The notes below the pieces were generated by a model. It was not told the origin of the DNA. It did not search any database and saw only the letters and a list, made by a program, of their open reading frames with translations. 64,000 nt of DNA, taken from the NCBI GenBank assembly GCA_009760855.2, contig WPIO01000124.1:992501-1056500 (forward strand). Direction: 5' to 3'. Every line of letters starts with the position of its first letter. Position 1 is the stretch's first letter. Below, in pieces: positions 12,100 through 23,128 of the stretch. Source of the DNA: Cristatella mucedo. Taxonomy: Eukaryota; Bryozoa; Phylactolaemata; Cristatellidae. Both the position numbers and the translations under genes were made by a program.

Positions 12100-14520
12100 A
12101 GCTTGTAACTGTTTTTTTTTCTGGGCCACAAAGTTTACTTCCTAATCATTATGCCTAAAATTAATAGAAAATAACTATTGCTCGACAACAACTTTGCTCC
12201 TGTGACCGGAATAATGCGATTCTCGAGTTCTTCTTCAGTTTTGCTGTGAGACACTGGTAAGCCGTGATGGCACACTAGGTAAGGCGGTTGCTTTCACGAC
12301 CTCGGTCCCGAGGTCGTGGGTTCGATTCCTGCGGTGGGTGATCCTTTATCGCATCTACAAGCGGTGGGGATAGCCGTAGAGGCTCTTCTGTCGCTATGCA
12401 AAAAGAGGCTATTTAATCAGCTAGGATTTAGTTATTTATTTTATTTTGCACTTATGGCATGCACATTGCCTCCAGCCGAATTAATAAGTTTGGGCTGGCA
12501 TAACACTGTACTTCAGTATCCATGAAAGTGTAATAGCATAGGTGCCTTGAAAGGAATATTGTAATTAATGCTATTGCAGATTGAGACAATAGAGAGTGGC
12601 AAGCCATATTGTATTGACATAGCAAGAAAAGGCTGCTTGGACCGGCAGCGGATTTATTTTCCGACGTAAGTGGGCAATTTATCGAGACATGTGGAAAACG
12701 TAATCTGTGAAAGCTGCTGTTAAGATGTTCAAGGCTTGCAATCCTTACTTGGGCATTCTTGCCGGGGATCAAGACAAGCCGTGGGCACCTCAATTTCTGC
12801 TCGCTAGATGGAATTTTTTGCACCACATCGTGTAATGTGAGACACATATATCACGTTTTCAACGTATATGATACTAGTATTTTACAGGCTGATACGAAGG
12901 AAGGAAGGACAAAAGTCGTAAAAGTTGCAACCCAAGAATATGGCGTGAACCGACCGCCGACCCCTCGAGCAACTGCTGCTTCTGCTTTGTAGACCCTCCC
13001 AAACACCGAACTGGCAAGAGCACGCCTCCCAGCCATATATCCATGAATTCCTTCATCCAACGCCCCAGTAGCTGCTCTGAGCTCGTCGCCAACTCTCCGG
13101 AGAGTGATTAGCCATCATCCGTCAGAAAGTCGAACTGCCAGGAAGAGGGTGCAGATCCAGACTCAAATTTCACAGATGTGCAACTCAGGAGAGAAAGCCC
13201 AAGCTAGAAAGCTTTCCAAACTAGAGGGACCTTAACAATCCGAACAATCGGAGATCTTGGTCTTACCAAGTCCGTCCAATGCTGAGCTTGTGAAACATTT
13301 AGGCTCGAAGAGCAGAGTTGAGCCCGTTGAGTGAAAGTGGGAAAGTAATAGATAAAAGAAAGCGGCACCTTTTTTTCTGCTTCTTAAGTGGGCAAAATGG
13401 GCTTCGCTACCACAGCAATACGGCCGTCTATTCTGAAGGTGAAGGCTGAAGGTGTAATCCAAATGAATTTCGCCTATTAATAGACGGTTCATCCGGGAGC
13501 TTGAAAGCCGTGCTGCTTCGTAACGGAAACAAGTGCCTGTCTCTGCCCATGACTCACTGTGAGCACCTCGAGGAGGAGGATTACACCAGTGTCAAGATGT
13601 TGCTGGAAGCCTTGAAGTTTGGCGATTGTGTTCAGGTTGTCATTGGATACCTCAAAATTATCATTCCTGGTGGGCCTCCTTCAAGGCAATTTCGCTAAGC
13701 TTTCTTGTTTTTCTTTGCCTGCGACATTACCTTTGCCCACGGTCGGGACACAAAGGCGCACCCTTCCAAAAGGGACTGACCACAGCTCTGGCCCAGGTTC
13801 TCTGCAGGGTGGAACAACATCAAGTGGAAACCGCTGGCCGACCCCAATGAAGATGACGATGCCTCCACGGCGCATCAAGTTATGTCTCATCAAACACTTG
13901 ACAAGGACTCATGCGGTCGAGGTCTTGACAAGGCTCACGAGTAAGCAACTCCAATATTTCATCCCACGGCCGTTGGTGGCAAAGGTCGAAGACGGTATTT
14001 TCGTCGGAGCACATATACTGAGGACCGTAGAGTGCGACGAATTTTCTAGGAAGCTGAGTTTGAGCTGAATTTGCTAGGAGGCTGCAAAAGCGGCTCGGAA
14101 CTGGCGGCTTCGTTGCTATGACTCGTGGCTTACCGAACCATCACAAGGCTGACACATTATGAGCAGCAGGCTCAGGCTAGCGTACAGGACTATGCCAAAA
14201 TGGGAAGCAGAATCTCACTCAGAGTCCCAATCTTGATGCTCATCTTGACAAACTCAAGCAGAATATAGGAGCTTACTCAGAGGAGGAATGCAGGCGAGCG
14301 CTTTCGGCGGGATAACTTGACTTTGAACGTTTTATTGACTTTGAACGTCATTATCAAGGACTGTACAACGAAAACATGACGGGCCTGTGTTTGGGGGGCT
14401 TCTTCGAGAACTCGATTTCCAGTATCACCGAAAATCTAGAACATCTAACCACATCAAACCATTTGAAGTGGTAATTTTAAATGAATTCAGGGTAAATGCA
14501 TGTTAATTTTGATCAATTTG
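12100..14520 (+). pseudogene. Decayed transposon-like multicopy protein gene, copy 1
   Basis: The plus strand carries broken frames alignable with the copy at 39.4-41.4 kb. Visible protein words in order: RLLIDGSSGSLKAVLLRNGN (about 13473-13532), a block with HCEHLEEEDYTSVKMLLEAL, DGIFVGAHILRTVECDEFS (about 13990-14045), NHHKAD, and YNENMTGLC near 14370. These match, from memory, a protein family repeated many times in arthropod and cnidarian genomes and usually annotated as uncharacterised; transposon origin is inferred from copy number. Stops and frameshifts are frequent. Upstream homology with the second copy reaches about 12120. A SINE-A copy has inserted at 12255-12430. Confidence 0.7.
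12255..12430 (+). mobile_element. SINE-A copy
   Basis: tRNA-derived SINE. It has an A-box-like stretch (tggcacactaggtaaggcgg) and a B box (gtgggttcgattcctgc), followed by 'gggtgatcctttatcgc', then 'agaggctcttctgtcgctat' and a tail ending in 'aatcagctagga'. It interrupts homology between the two copies of the transposon-like gene, so it inserted after that element was in place. Confidence 0.8.
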
Positions 14521-14534
14521 CTGTTCTTTCTGAC

Positions 14535-15300
14535 AACAGTAACGACAACCAAAACAATGCATTTGTAGAGTGCCCTCAGTGAACTTAATCTCTTTCTAGG
14601 CACTTTACAAATGCTGCACAGGAAGCATGATCAAATGATTAGTGGTAGCATGCTCAATTTTAACAAGCATGACATGATGAGAGGTGACAGGCACAGGGTA
14701 AGCAGGCAAATGTGGTTAGTGGCAGCATGCACAGCGGCAGCACGCATAAGCACACAAAAGACGAATCACATGGACCCACTAAATGGTGTGATCAGTAGAT
14801 TATTTTAGCTTCTTTTTAAACGTCGTTAAGTCGGAGGATCTCGTAACATCAGTTGGGAGTGAATGCCAGGCTTTGAGAGCATGGGAACTAAAGGCACGGT
14901 CTCCAAAGGATGTGGGTTTTGTACGAAATGTAGCTTAACGATTTGATTAGAAAAGCTGGTGGTACGATGCCTAGCCTGGTGGGGGAGTAGATCTGATACA
15001 CAGGCTGAAGCCAAAAAATGAAGGGACCTAAAACGGAATGACAAAACTTTGAATTCGATATGCTGTTTGACTACGAGCCAGTGCAGGTCGGCTAGAAGTG
15101 ATGTGGTGTGGCAATAGCGTAGCGACGCTCACGATATACAAACATAGCTGCAGAGTTCTGCATCAACTGTAAGCGCCTGATTGCACAGGCCAGTAGACCA
15201 GCAAGCAGTGAGTCACAGAAGTCGAGACGGGACGTTAAAAACGCACGGACCAGCTTCGACGAAGTATCCCTGACATGACGTGGCTTATAGTGAATAGCTG
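14535..15300 (-). mobile_element. LINE-A fragment, RT C-terminus and 3' end
   Basis: The minus strand shows the 3' UTR and then C-terminal RT words (RLDFCDSLLAGLLACAIRRL near 15120-15200; FRSLHFLASACVSDLLPHQA near 14960-15040). Frames are interrupted. The 5' break is near 15300, next to GATA-type repeats. Confidence 0.8.
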
Positions 15301-15423
15301 TATAGGCCTGGGCACATTGCAATCGATTGCAACGAATTCACCTCGTGGCGACACGCACTCGAAAAGAGCTTTTGTGAGTGCACTTGAAAGATAGCATAGG
15401 TAGATAGCGAAGTTGGAGGTTAA

Positions 15424-15572
15424 ATAGATAGATAGGTAGATAAGTAGATAGGTAGATTGATAGATCGATAGATCGATAGATCGATAGATCGTTAGATCGA
15501 TAGATCGATAGATCGGTAGATCTACAGATCGACAGACAGACAGACAGATAGACAGATAGAGATAGAGAAACA
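15424..15572. repeat. GATA/GATC/GACA tetranucleotide repeats
   Basis: Interleaved tetranucleotide words: gata and gtagata at 15424-15465, gatcgata at 15465-15525, then gacagaca at 15530-15560. Confidence 0.9.
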
Positions 15573-15903
15573 TAGAGAAGACAGGTTGCTTGATGAATCG
15601 CCTAGGCCAATGCAGTAGATTGCAGTAAACGTTTTAAGAATGCACTTTCGCATGAGCTTGACATTGAAATCGCATGGGTACATTCGAACGATAATTAAAA
15701 GATAATACCCATTCAAAATTGAAGCTTATTTTGGTCGATGTTATCTTGCATGGAGTGGATTGATTGCTGTAGATTGCGAAATTCGTTACACCCCTACTTG
15801 AGCTGAAAGCCCACCAGATCCTACCCCTGGGCCCGCAGTTTTGGAATCATCCGCTACTAAATTTCAAGTTTATTAGAAACTTAGCTGCCATCCTACTCTA
15901 GGA
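15573..15903. other. Unique spacer between microsatellites
   Basis: No feature recognised. Confidence 0.4.
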
Positions 15904-16482
<579 letters not shown>

Positions 16483-16639
16483 TATCTATCAAGACATTCC
16501 TAATCTAAACTCGTAATGCTCTATATCGCAATATAGCAATAAGCAAACTATGCTGTTGTTTGGGCCTACTTCCGATCGATCTTGGGTCTCAGATCCCTCC
16601 GACATATGCACTCATGCATGCAAATATGTACACGCTGGA

Positions 16640-17345
16640 GCAAGACAATGCTGAGATCTAGCAGTGAGTTACAAAACCGTGAAGTCAAAACACTGTATAT
16701 GGCGATTGCGAAGTTCACGGCAGACAAGCCTAGCTGCAGAGTACTGCACCACCTGAGAGCGTCTGACAGAAACGTCCAGAACACCTGCGAGTTAAGAGTA
16801 TGGAGAGAGAGAGAGAGTAAAGAGTAGAGACTGAATGTTACACATGTATGGACCCACTTGGATGTTATATCCCTGTCTAAGCAGGCCCAAATGTTTGCCA
16901 TTGTATGCAGCTTAAATTGGGTAGACTTGACTTCTGAGAGGCAAATGGTCTTCCCATCACTAGTAAATTGGTTTTAGAGTAATTTATTTGGAGAAATTTA
17001 TTTGCTATGTAAGTGCGAATTTCAGAAGTACATAGAGCAGGGAAGTTGAGAGAGTTTGGCGTTCTATAATGCAGGGAGGATAACAGCACAGGTACAGCTC
17101 TGCATTATGTGCATAAAAACAAAGGCTAAAATCGTGCTCGGTGATTAGATTGGCAAGAGGGAGAGTATAGATTGCGAAAAGAGCTGGACCAAGCACAGTT
17201 CCCTGGGGTACTCAATACCTCAGAGGCTCCTCGGACGACTTTCGCCAATTTTCATCAATGCTCTAGAGTTTCCCACTGAGAAGGACTTGAACCATTACAA
17301 GTGCAGTGCCAGTAGTGTCCAGGTGAGATGATAGCTTTTTGATTA
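16640..17345 (-). mobile_element. LINE-A internal fragment, decayed
   Basis: Minus-strand RT segment. It includes AIYTLPLANLITEHDFSLCF followed by a corrupted catalytic box (YAHNAELYL in place of YADDTQLYL) near 17100-17190, then broken thumb regions. No 3' UTR or tail is attached. The changed Asp-Asp pair shows that it is inactive. Confidence 0.75.
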
Positions 17346-17720
17346 TATCTTTTATCCTGAATAGTAATAAGTAAACAGTGAAGGAATCGGCAAAAAATTG
17401 TGCTTGCCACATGAATTCTTAGTATCTATGTTTAAACGGCCAGATTAATCAGCTAAAGTTCCTAGATTATATAACCATGTATTTATTGAAGTTATCTCGA
17501 TGGCAAAGCTGGCTCACTTAAGTAAATAGCATCGTAAATCGGTTTCCAGGTTCAAGGAGCGTAAATTATCGTTCGCAGCCAAACATTCTTTTTTTACAAG
17601 GCTAAATGCCAAAGCAAACACTCTACGGGTCGCATGACAGCAACCTCGCGTCTGGCTAGTAGAGACCGTCTCGCATTTTCTTTATTCATACTTCGAGGGC
17701 TAGAAAATCAGGCGACTTAC
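17346..17720. other. Unique DNA, probable first intron if the 17.7 kb exon is real
   Basis: No coding or repeat signature. It lies immediately downstream (minus strand) of the candidate initiating exon. Confidence 0.35.
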
Positions 17721-17799
17721 TTTCTTCCGCGGACTCGGGTGCAACCATGGCGGTAATTATTGCGCATGCCAAAGAAATTGTGGCGTAGCCATTTTCCAT
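17721..17799 (-). CDS. Candidate initiating exon with signal-peptide-like start
   Basis: On the minus strand an ATG at 17799-17797 in good context (GCCGCT before, G after) opens 26 codons reading MENGYATISLACAIITAMVA and then PESAEE. They end at a strong donor (GAAGAAA then GTAAGTCGC) in phase 1. A second in-frame ATG at 17748-17746 sits in an ideal ACCGCCATGG context. The short hydrophobic stretch could be a signal peptide. The surroundings (17700-17960) are CpG-rich, as expected near a promoter. The next exon is unproven; 7595-7750 is phase-compatible. No family was recognised. Confidence 0.35.
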
Positions 17800-17958
17800 A
17801 GCGGCAAATGGACGGCACGCGAAGGCGAAGAACGCGGCTTTGCGCCGAAAGCACTCGGCTTTAATGTAAACGCGCCACCGGCATTAAAGCCGTAGCTGTT
17901 GCCGAGAAACCGGGCGTCCGACAAGTTGTTGCTCCTCTCGTAAATTGTTGGTAATAAA
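17800..17958. promoter_or_regulatory. Possible bidirectional CpG-rich promoter
   Basis: A short CpG-dense interval separates the minus-strand candidate start at 17799 from a plus-strand ATG at 17959. No TATA box is evident. This is inferred from the two divergent candidate starts and the local base composition only. Confidence 0.25.
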
Positions 17959-18159
17959 ATGTCGGAAATACAGGAAAGCAGTGACTTCGAAGTTCAAGTA
18001 CATCTGCTAGCTAACGTGGCGCGAGCCATTGTAAACTTTCTGGCGAAGAGAAGCGAGCAGAAGCTCTCTTCTTCTTCTCTTTCTCTTTTCTTTCCCTTCT
18101 CGTGCAGCTCGTGCAACTTTGTGCAAAGACAGACTGTCTCGACCGATGAATCGTGCTAG
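17959..18159 (+). CDS. Candidate plus-strand first exon, unknown protein
   Basis: An ATG with A at -3 opens a frame beginning MSEIQESSDFEVQVHLLANV and then ARAIVNFLAKRSEQ. After about 35 codons it becomes serine/phenylalanine-rich because of a pyrimidine tract that may be part of an intron (TTCTCGTGCAG resembles an acceptor near 18107). Only the first ~35 codons look protein-like. No known family. Confidence 0.2.
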   Translation: MSEIQESSDFEVQVHLLANVARAIVNFLAKRSEQKLSSSSLSLFFPFSCSSCNFVQRQTVSTDESC

Positions 18160-18571
18160 GCACGCTACTGTCTGCGATCAATTTACCCAAGCGCGCCACA
18201 ACGAATGGTTAATTTGGCTAGGAATGCCACTACGAGTAATGAGTTTTTTGCGGCACGCTACTGCGAGTGATTACTTTTGCTTGGCTGCCTTTGCCAACGG
18301 TGTATTTCTCCAGAAATGACGCTGCAAGTGACGAATTTCGCTAGGCATGCCAATGCCATTTATAACTTTTGTTAAGTATTAGCAGTTACAGGCACCTAAG
18401 TTTGAACACACTGACGCGTAGAGTAAAGTACAAGTGTATGCTTATTTTCCGTTTCTGCACTAAGTTTCGGGAGGCACTGACAGGATGCAGTATCACGAGG
18501 GGGGAAACAATATTTTACCCAAACAACAGCTACTGCTGCCCTTACAGCAAGACAATCAAAATCGATGTTTT

Positions 18572-18574
<3 letters not shown>
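18160..18574. other. Unique DNA, nothing recognised
   Basis: No ORF, repeat or RNA signal could be supported. Confidence 0.4.

Positions 18575-18650
<76 letters not shown>
18575..18650. repeat. (AT)n(GA)n compound microsatellite
   Basis: AT dinucleotides at 18575-18608 pass directly into GA dinucleotides at 18609-18650. Confidence 0.95.
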
Positions 18651-18652
<2 letters not shown>

Positions 18653-18980
18653 AGCCGCTGCCTGACCGCGGACAGATTCGCCACCCATAGTCACTTCTTG
18701 ACCACGGGTCTTGGCCTGTCGTTCCGGGCTTGGCGGTTCGTGCATCGAGCGTGCCTGGACATGCTACCAGCGGCCGCTGCCAGGAGTCAAGCATACCATG
18801 GACGTTTACCAGCTGCCGCCTATGACGCACGGAGGCAGAGGTCGCTTGCCAAGTGCTGAGCCACTGCCGGCCGATGCTGCATGCAACTACTGCCCGACAC
18901 AACCTGGCTCTGGGCCGCCTAACCGGAGCTCTTCCTGCCACCGCCCTCAACTCCCGCTTGCCGTTGGTCTGGCTCTCAAT
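18651..18980. other. GC-rich spacer
   Basis: Moderately GC-rich sequence with short overlapping open frames on both strands and no recognisable protein. It ends at the (AAT)n tail of the next LINE. Confidence 0.35.
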
Positions 18981-20045
18981 AATAATAATAATAATAATAA
19001 TGCAGAACTTAATCTCTCGCTAGGCGCTTTACATTTGCTGCAAAGGGAAATGCAATTGAATGGCGAGTAAAATCATGCTTGATAAACAAACAAAATGAAT
19101 AATATGGTTAGGGGGTGACATGCACAGGGTCAGCATGCAAATGTGGTTAGTGGCAGCACGCAGTGTCAGCACGCATAAGCGCATAAAAGGACGAATCACA
19201 GGGACCCACTAAATGCTGTCCTAAATAGGTGTGCTTTTAAAATTCTTTTTAAATGTGGTCAGGTCAGGGGATGTTCTGACGCAGGTCGGGAGGGAGTTCC
19301 AGGCTTTGGGAGCGTACGAACTAAATGCACGGTCTCCAAAGGATTTGAGGTTTGTACGGGGTATTTGCAGACTGTTGGATTCCGAAAAGCGGGTGGTACG
19401 ATGCTTGGCCTGATGGGGGAGTATATCTGACAGATAGGCTGGAGCCAAAGAATGAAGTGACCTAAAAGTGAGCAATAAAACCTTGAAGTCAATCCGTTGC
19501 TTGATTGGTAGCCAGTGCAGGTCGGCGAGAAGTGGAGTAATGAGGCAACTGCGATGCTCACGACAGACAAGCCTAGCTGCCGAGTTTTGCACCAGCTGCA
19601 ATCGCCTGATCGCACTTGCCCATAGGCCAGCGAGCAGTGAATTGCAAAAGCCGAGACGGGATGCCACGAATGCATGGACCAACTTAGATATGGTATCCTT
19701 ATCTAAACAAGCCCGAATTTTAGCAATGTTATGAAGCTGAAAATAGGCAGATTTGACTGTGGAGCTGATGTGGTCGTCTAACGAGAGGTCGCTTTGGAAT
19801 ATGACACCCAGATTTCGAGCTGATTCAACTGGAAATATGCTGGCAGAGCCAGTTTTGAGTTTCAGCCTTTCCAATTTGTGAATCACACTGGGTTTGCCCA
19901 TAACTAGTAAGTTAGTTTTGTCGTCATTTAGTTTTAGAAGATTTGCTGCCATACATGTGCAGATGTCATCAATACATGCAGCAAGTGAGTTGAGAGAATA
20001 TGAGGTGCTCGAAGGCTGGGAGGGATCAAAGCAAAGGTGCAATCA
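18981..20045 (-). mobile_element. LINE-A fragment with long intact RT C-terminal frame
   Basis: The minus-strand frame at 19221-20042 (273 codons) is one of the best preserved LINE-A coding pieces. It starts just after the YADD box and includes NLLVMGKPSVIHKLERLKLK, the ARNLGVIFQSDLSLDDHISS block, FCNSLLAGL and SYAPKAWNSLPT, and reaches the C-terminus. The 3' UTR follows down to an (ATT)n tail at 18981-19003. The 5' end breaks at about 20045 against GGTACTCTCA repeats and an unrelated endonuclease remnant. Confidence 0.9.
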
Positions 20046-20280
20046 AGGTACTCTCAGGTACTCTCAAAGGTACTCAAAAGGTACTCTCAAGCCGGACCTG
20101 GTCATTGACAACGACACTGATTTAGTCATTGTGGATGTGACGATGCCATTCGACAGCAGCGAGTATGCTCTCATTGTGGCGGCCCATGATGCAGATAACT
20201 TCTTAGTAATATTCTCCATTATTCAGTGGATTTTATTGCGCAAGCAACAAGCAGTGGTACCCCAAGCTGGTAAAAGCTAG
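20046..20280 (+). pseudogene. Remnant of an R2-type LINE endonuclease domain
   Basis: After 'ggtactctca' repeats (20046-20088) the plus strand reads LKPDLVIDNDTDLVIVDVTM and then PFDSSEYALIVAA. This resembles the PD...(V/I)DVT(V/M)PF core of the C-terminal restriction-like endonuclease in R2/NeSL-type retrotransposons. It is only about 55 codons long, with no RT attached. The match is by motif and memory, not by search. Confidence 0.55.
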
Positions 20281-21059
20281 CAAGCGTGCTTGTGGCAATC
20301 GGACGTGGCAAACGTGCACCATCCAAGCCGGGTCGCCGCTTCGACACAGTGTTCCATTCCCCAAATGCACAAAAATTCATTGAAAAGTTAATTAATTTAT
20401 ATTCATAATCTTCCCGCTGCTTCTTGAAATGTGGTATCTCGTTATGGTCAGGTAGGAGTAATTAATTCGGCAGCCATGTTGTATCCTACCATGAGCCTAA
20501 TGGAATGCAACTGTTACCCCTTACTACTAGAATTTCGTGAGCTTTCCTTACATTTCTTCAATAGTCACAGCGAGTGTCAATTGCAGTAGAATGTTCCTAG
20601 ACTTTGCCTAGGCTAGCAAGGTTTTTTTTCAATAAATAGGGCACTTCCTACTCCTGCGACCGCTACCAACTCTTAACATGGTAGTAGCTAGGCATAGCCA
20701 ATATTTAGACAGCGGTTTACCAAAAGTATTCAACAGCAGCAGCCAGTCTGCAGCAGAGTCCTTATGGGCAGGAAAGACTAGTTATTTGGTTATTCTGGCT
20801 TTTTTCTGTTGAATCATTGCCTGAACATTTGTGCTGACCTGACCAATAATCACCGCTCGGCTGATCCGCGAGCCTGCGTCCGACGTACGCATGCTGCCGA
20901 CTTATGACAACAGACAATGAATGTTATTCTTGTAACAATTCATTGCTTCTACTCCTATCGCACGTGTAGCTCGGGTCGCAACCGACGCAAGAAAAATTCG
21001 GGAACTCTTAATAAGCACGGACGCAGGAGCTTTCGCTGGACCTAGCGTGAGAAAATGCT
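20281..21059. other. Unique DNA, possibly further R2-type 3' sequence
   Basis: No open frame of note. The first 150 bases could be the 3' trailer of the preceding endonuclease remnant. The rest is unrecognised. Confidence 0.3.
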
Positions 21060-21222
21060 AGCTGATTTAACAGCCTCTTTTTTGTACGGCTGGAGGTGAG
21101 CCTTAAGGGCTATCACTGCAGCTTGCAGCGGCAATAAAGGATCGCCCACCGTCGGATTCGAACCCACGACCTCGTGACCGAGGTCGTGAAAATCAACCAC
21201 CTAACCCAGTGTGCCATCACGT
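21060..21222 (-). mobile_element. SINE-A copy, well preserved
   Basis: Minus-strand tRNA-like head with A box near 21205 and B box (plus strand 'ggattcgaacccacgacctc'). Then come 'gggcgatcctttattgcc', the central region, and a tail whose plus-strand start is 'gctgatttaacagcctcttt'. It is close to the copies at 12255 and 29288. Confidence 0.85.
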
Positions 21223-21289
21223 CTTGCCCACTGCCCCCTTGTGATTCATGCGAGAAATAAAGCCTGCTTCAAATTAACGTCGAAAGACG

Positions 21290-23040
21290 CGATGTGGAAA
21301 AGCATCGCAGCGTGCGACGTTGGCCAGCAAAGTCTGGTGCCGGTCGAGGGAGCGTTTATTTCTACTAAACGGCGCTGGGCGCGGCGGCGGCCTCGACCGA
21401 AAGTCGGCCTCGACCGAGAGTCGGCCTCGACCGAGAGTCGGCCTTGCCAGTGCTCCTTCGGCGGCGGCGACCGTGTCCGGCGAGCAGGCGCGGCGGTCAG
21501 TCGCTCTTGCCAGACACGGTCGCCGGCTCTAGCGGGAGCTCAGAAGCGAGTGCAGTGCAGCTCCTGAGCCAGCGCTGCCACCCGGAATCAGGCCGTCGAG
21601 CTCAGCGCCTCCAGCCTTCGTTCCCATCTTCGGCGTCATCGCGGACCGCAGCCGCCTGCGAGGGAGCTGCTGCTGTTGCTGCTGCTGCGGCAACGCGTCT
21701 TGCCTATATGTGCCTTTACCACCAGCCTGGCGCACAGCGGCCGCGAAAGAAACGACAAAAAAATGAAGGGGCTCTACAACAGAAGCAGCCATAGCGACCG
21801 CTCTCGCGTCTGCTCGGCGCGGTGCAGGCCAGCCAGTTCGGCCTTTCGACGAGTTGGGGGCGAGGCAACGGCGGTGGCGGCGGCTTCGCGGTTGGGCGAG
21901 GTCGTCCCACGCGCCTTTGCTCTCTCTCGACGAGGTGATTTTTTCGCGACCAGCATGCCTGCTGGCTCCGAGTGTGGAGACAGCCAGCACGACAGACGCG
22001 GCGTCCAAAGCGCTGCAGCCCGCTGCGAAATCGGCTCATCCCGCCGGTGTCGTCCAGCTTGCAGGCACCAATCGCTGTCGCAGCAACGTCGACAGCAGCA
22101 GGAGCTGCGAGGGCAGCAGGAACCAGGCAGCAGTGGAGGCAGCAGCCGAGCTGGAGGCAGCAGAGACGGAGCCGGCGGGCTGAGCTTCTCGCTGCTGCTG
22201 AGCGTCGTCGAAGAGTCGGCCGTCGTTCGGCTGGGCTGGTCGGCTCGCTCCGTGGGTTTCCGGCTTGCCTCCCGGTGCTGCCTTTTCGCTGCTCGCTAAT
22301 GACGCTGCTGGAGCGAACGACACGCGTAAGAGGGGGAGGCTAGAGGGGAGCTGACCCGGCGAGCGAGCGAGAGCGAGCGAGAGAGGGGAGAGGGAAGAGA
22401 GAGAGCGAGAGGAGAGAGAGAGCAAGAGAAAGGAGAGAGAGAGAGAGAGAGAGAGGAGAGAGGGAGAGAGAGGAGAGAGAGAGGAGGGAGAGAGAGAGGA
22501 GGGAGAGGGAGAAAGAAGAGAGAGGAGAGAGAGGGGAGAGAGAGAGAGAAAGAGAGAGCGAGCGAGAGAGAGAGAGCGAGCAAGAGAGAGAGAGGAGAGA
22601 GAGAGAAGCTCGACGACGTCCAGCTCAGCTCGCGGCCCTCGCAGGCCGCAGTGACGACGACTGAATGCCTCATGGCATTCTCCAGGGGCTGCGACCGAGG
22701 AACAGCAGCAGCCAACAGGAAGCTGGGCGAGACGGGTGACGGCGAACGCATGGCAGCTACTGGGCATAGTGGGCCTCTTGAGTGCCTGGACTGATTTCGC
22801 GAGAGCCACTTGCTCACGCTTCCGCATATGTCTGGCCGTTCATTTTCCGAGAAGCCTCGTGCTGGACCGAGCGTCAATGCAGCCGGTGCAGGCCGAGTAA
22901 ACAGCAGCCAAAAGAGGCGGCTTCGAAACTGGGCCAACCTTTTCGGCAGACGTCTATGCCGCTTCGGGTCCACTAGTCGAAGGGCGACGGCAGCATCCCC
23001 CGACGACGACGACCCAAAGATACGTCGATGCCAATCACCT
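21290..23040. other. CpG/GC-rich block with trinucleotide repeats
   Basis: Strongly GC-rich with abundant CpG, (CTG/CAG)n and (CGG)-like words, and long overlapping open frames on both strands. None of the frames resembles a known protein; poly-Gln, poly-Ala and poly-Ser runs come from CTG/CAG repeats. The block looks like a CpG island or a 5' end of a gene, but no start, exon or splice pair could be chosen. Confidence 0.4.
22370..22613. repeat. (GA)n-rich purine tract
   Basis: Impure GAGAGG/GAGCGA repeats on the plus strand inside the GC-rich block. The Ser/Leu/Pro-rich minus-strand frames are its translation. Confidence 0.9.
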
Positions 23041-23098
23041 ACCTGATCCGGTCACTTTCTTGCTGCCGTGCCGAGTTAACAAACTAATTAAGTAACAC

Positions 23099-23128
23099 TT
23101 CGTTCGCCAAGCACGTTTGGCGAACGAA
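23099..23128. repeat. Perfect hairpin, 12-bp arms
   Basis: Left arm 23099-23110 (ttcgttcgccaa), 6-base loop, right arm 23117-23128 (ttggcgaacgaa). There is no T-run directly after it and no gene next to it, so no function is assigned. Confidence 0.8.

Noticed and set aside
21529-22299. Poly-Gln/poly-Ala frames resembling regulatory proteins
   Set aside because: The homopolymer runs are CTG/CAG repeats read in different frames, and nothing else in the frames is recognisable.
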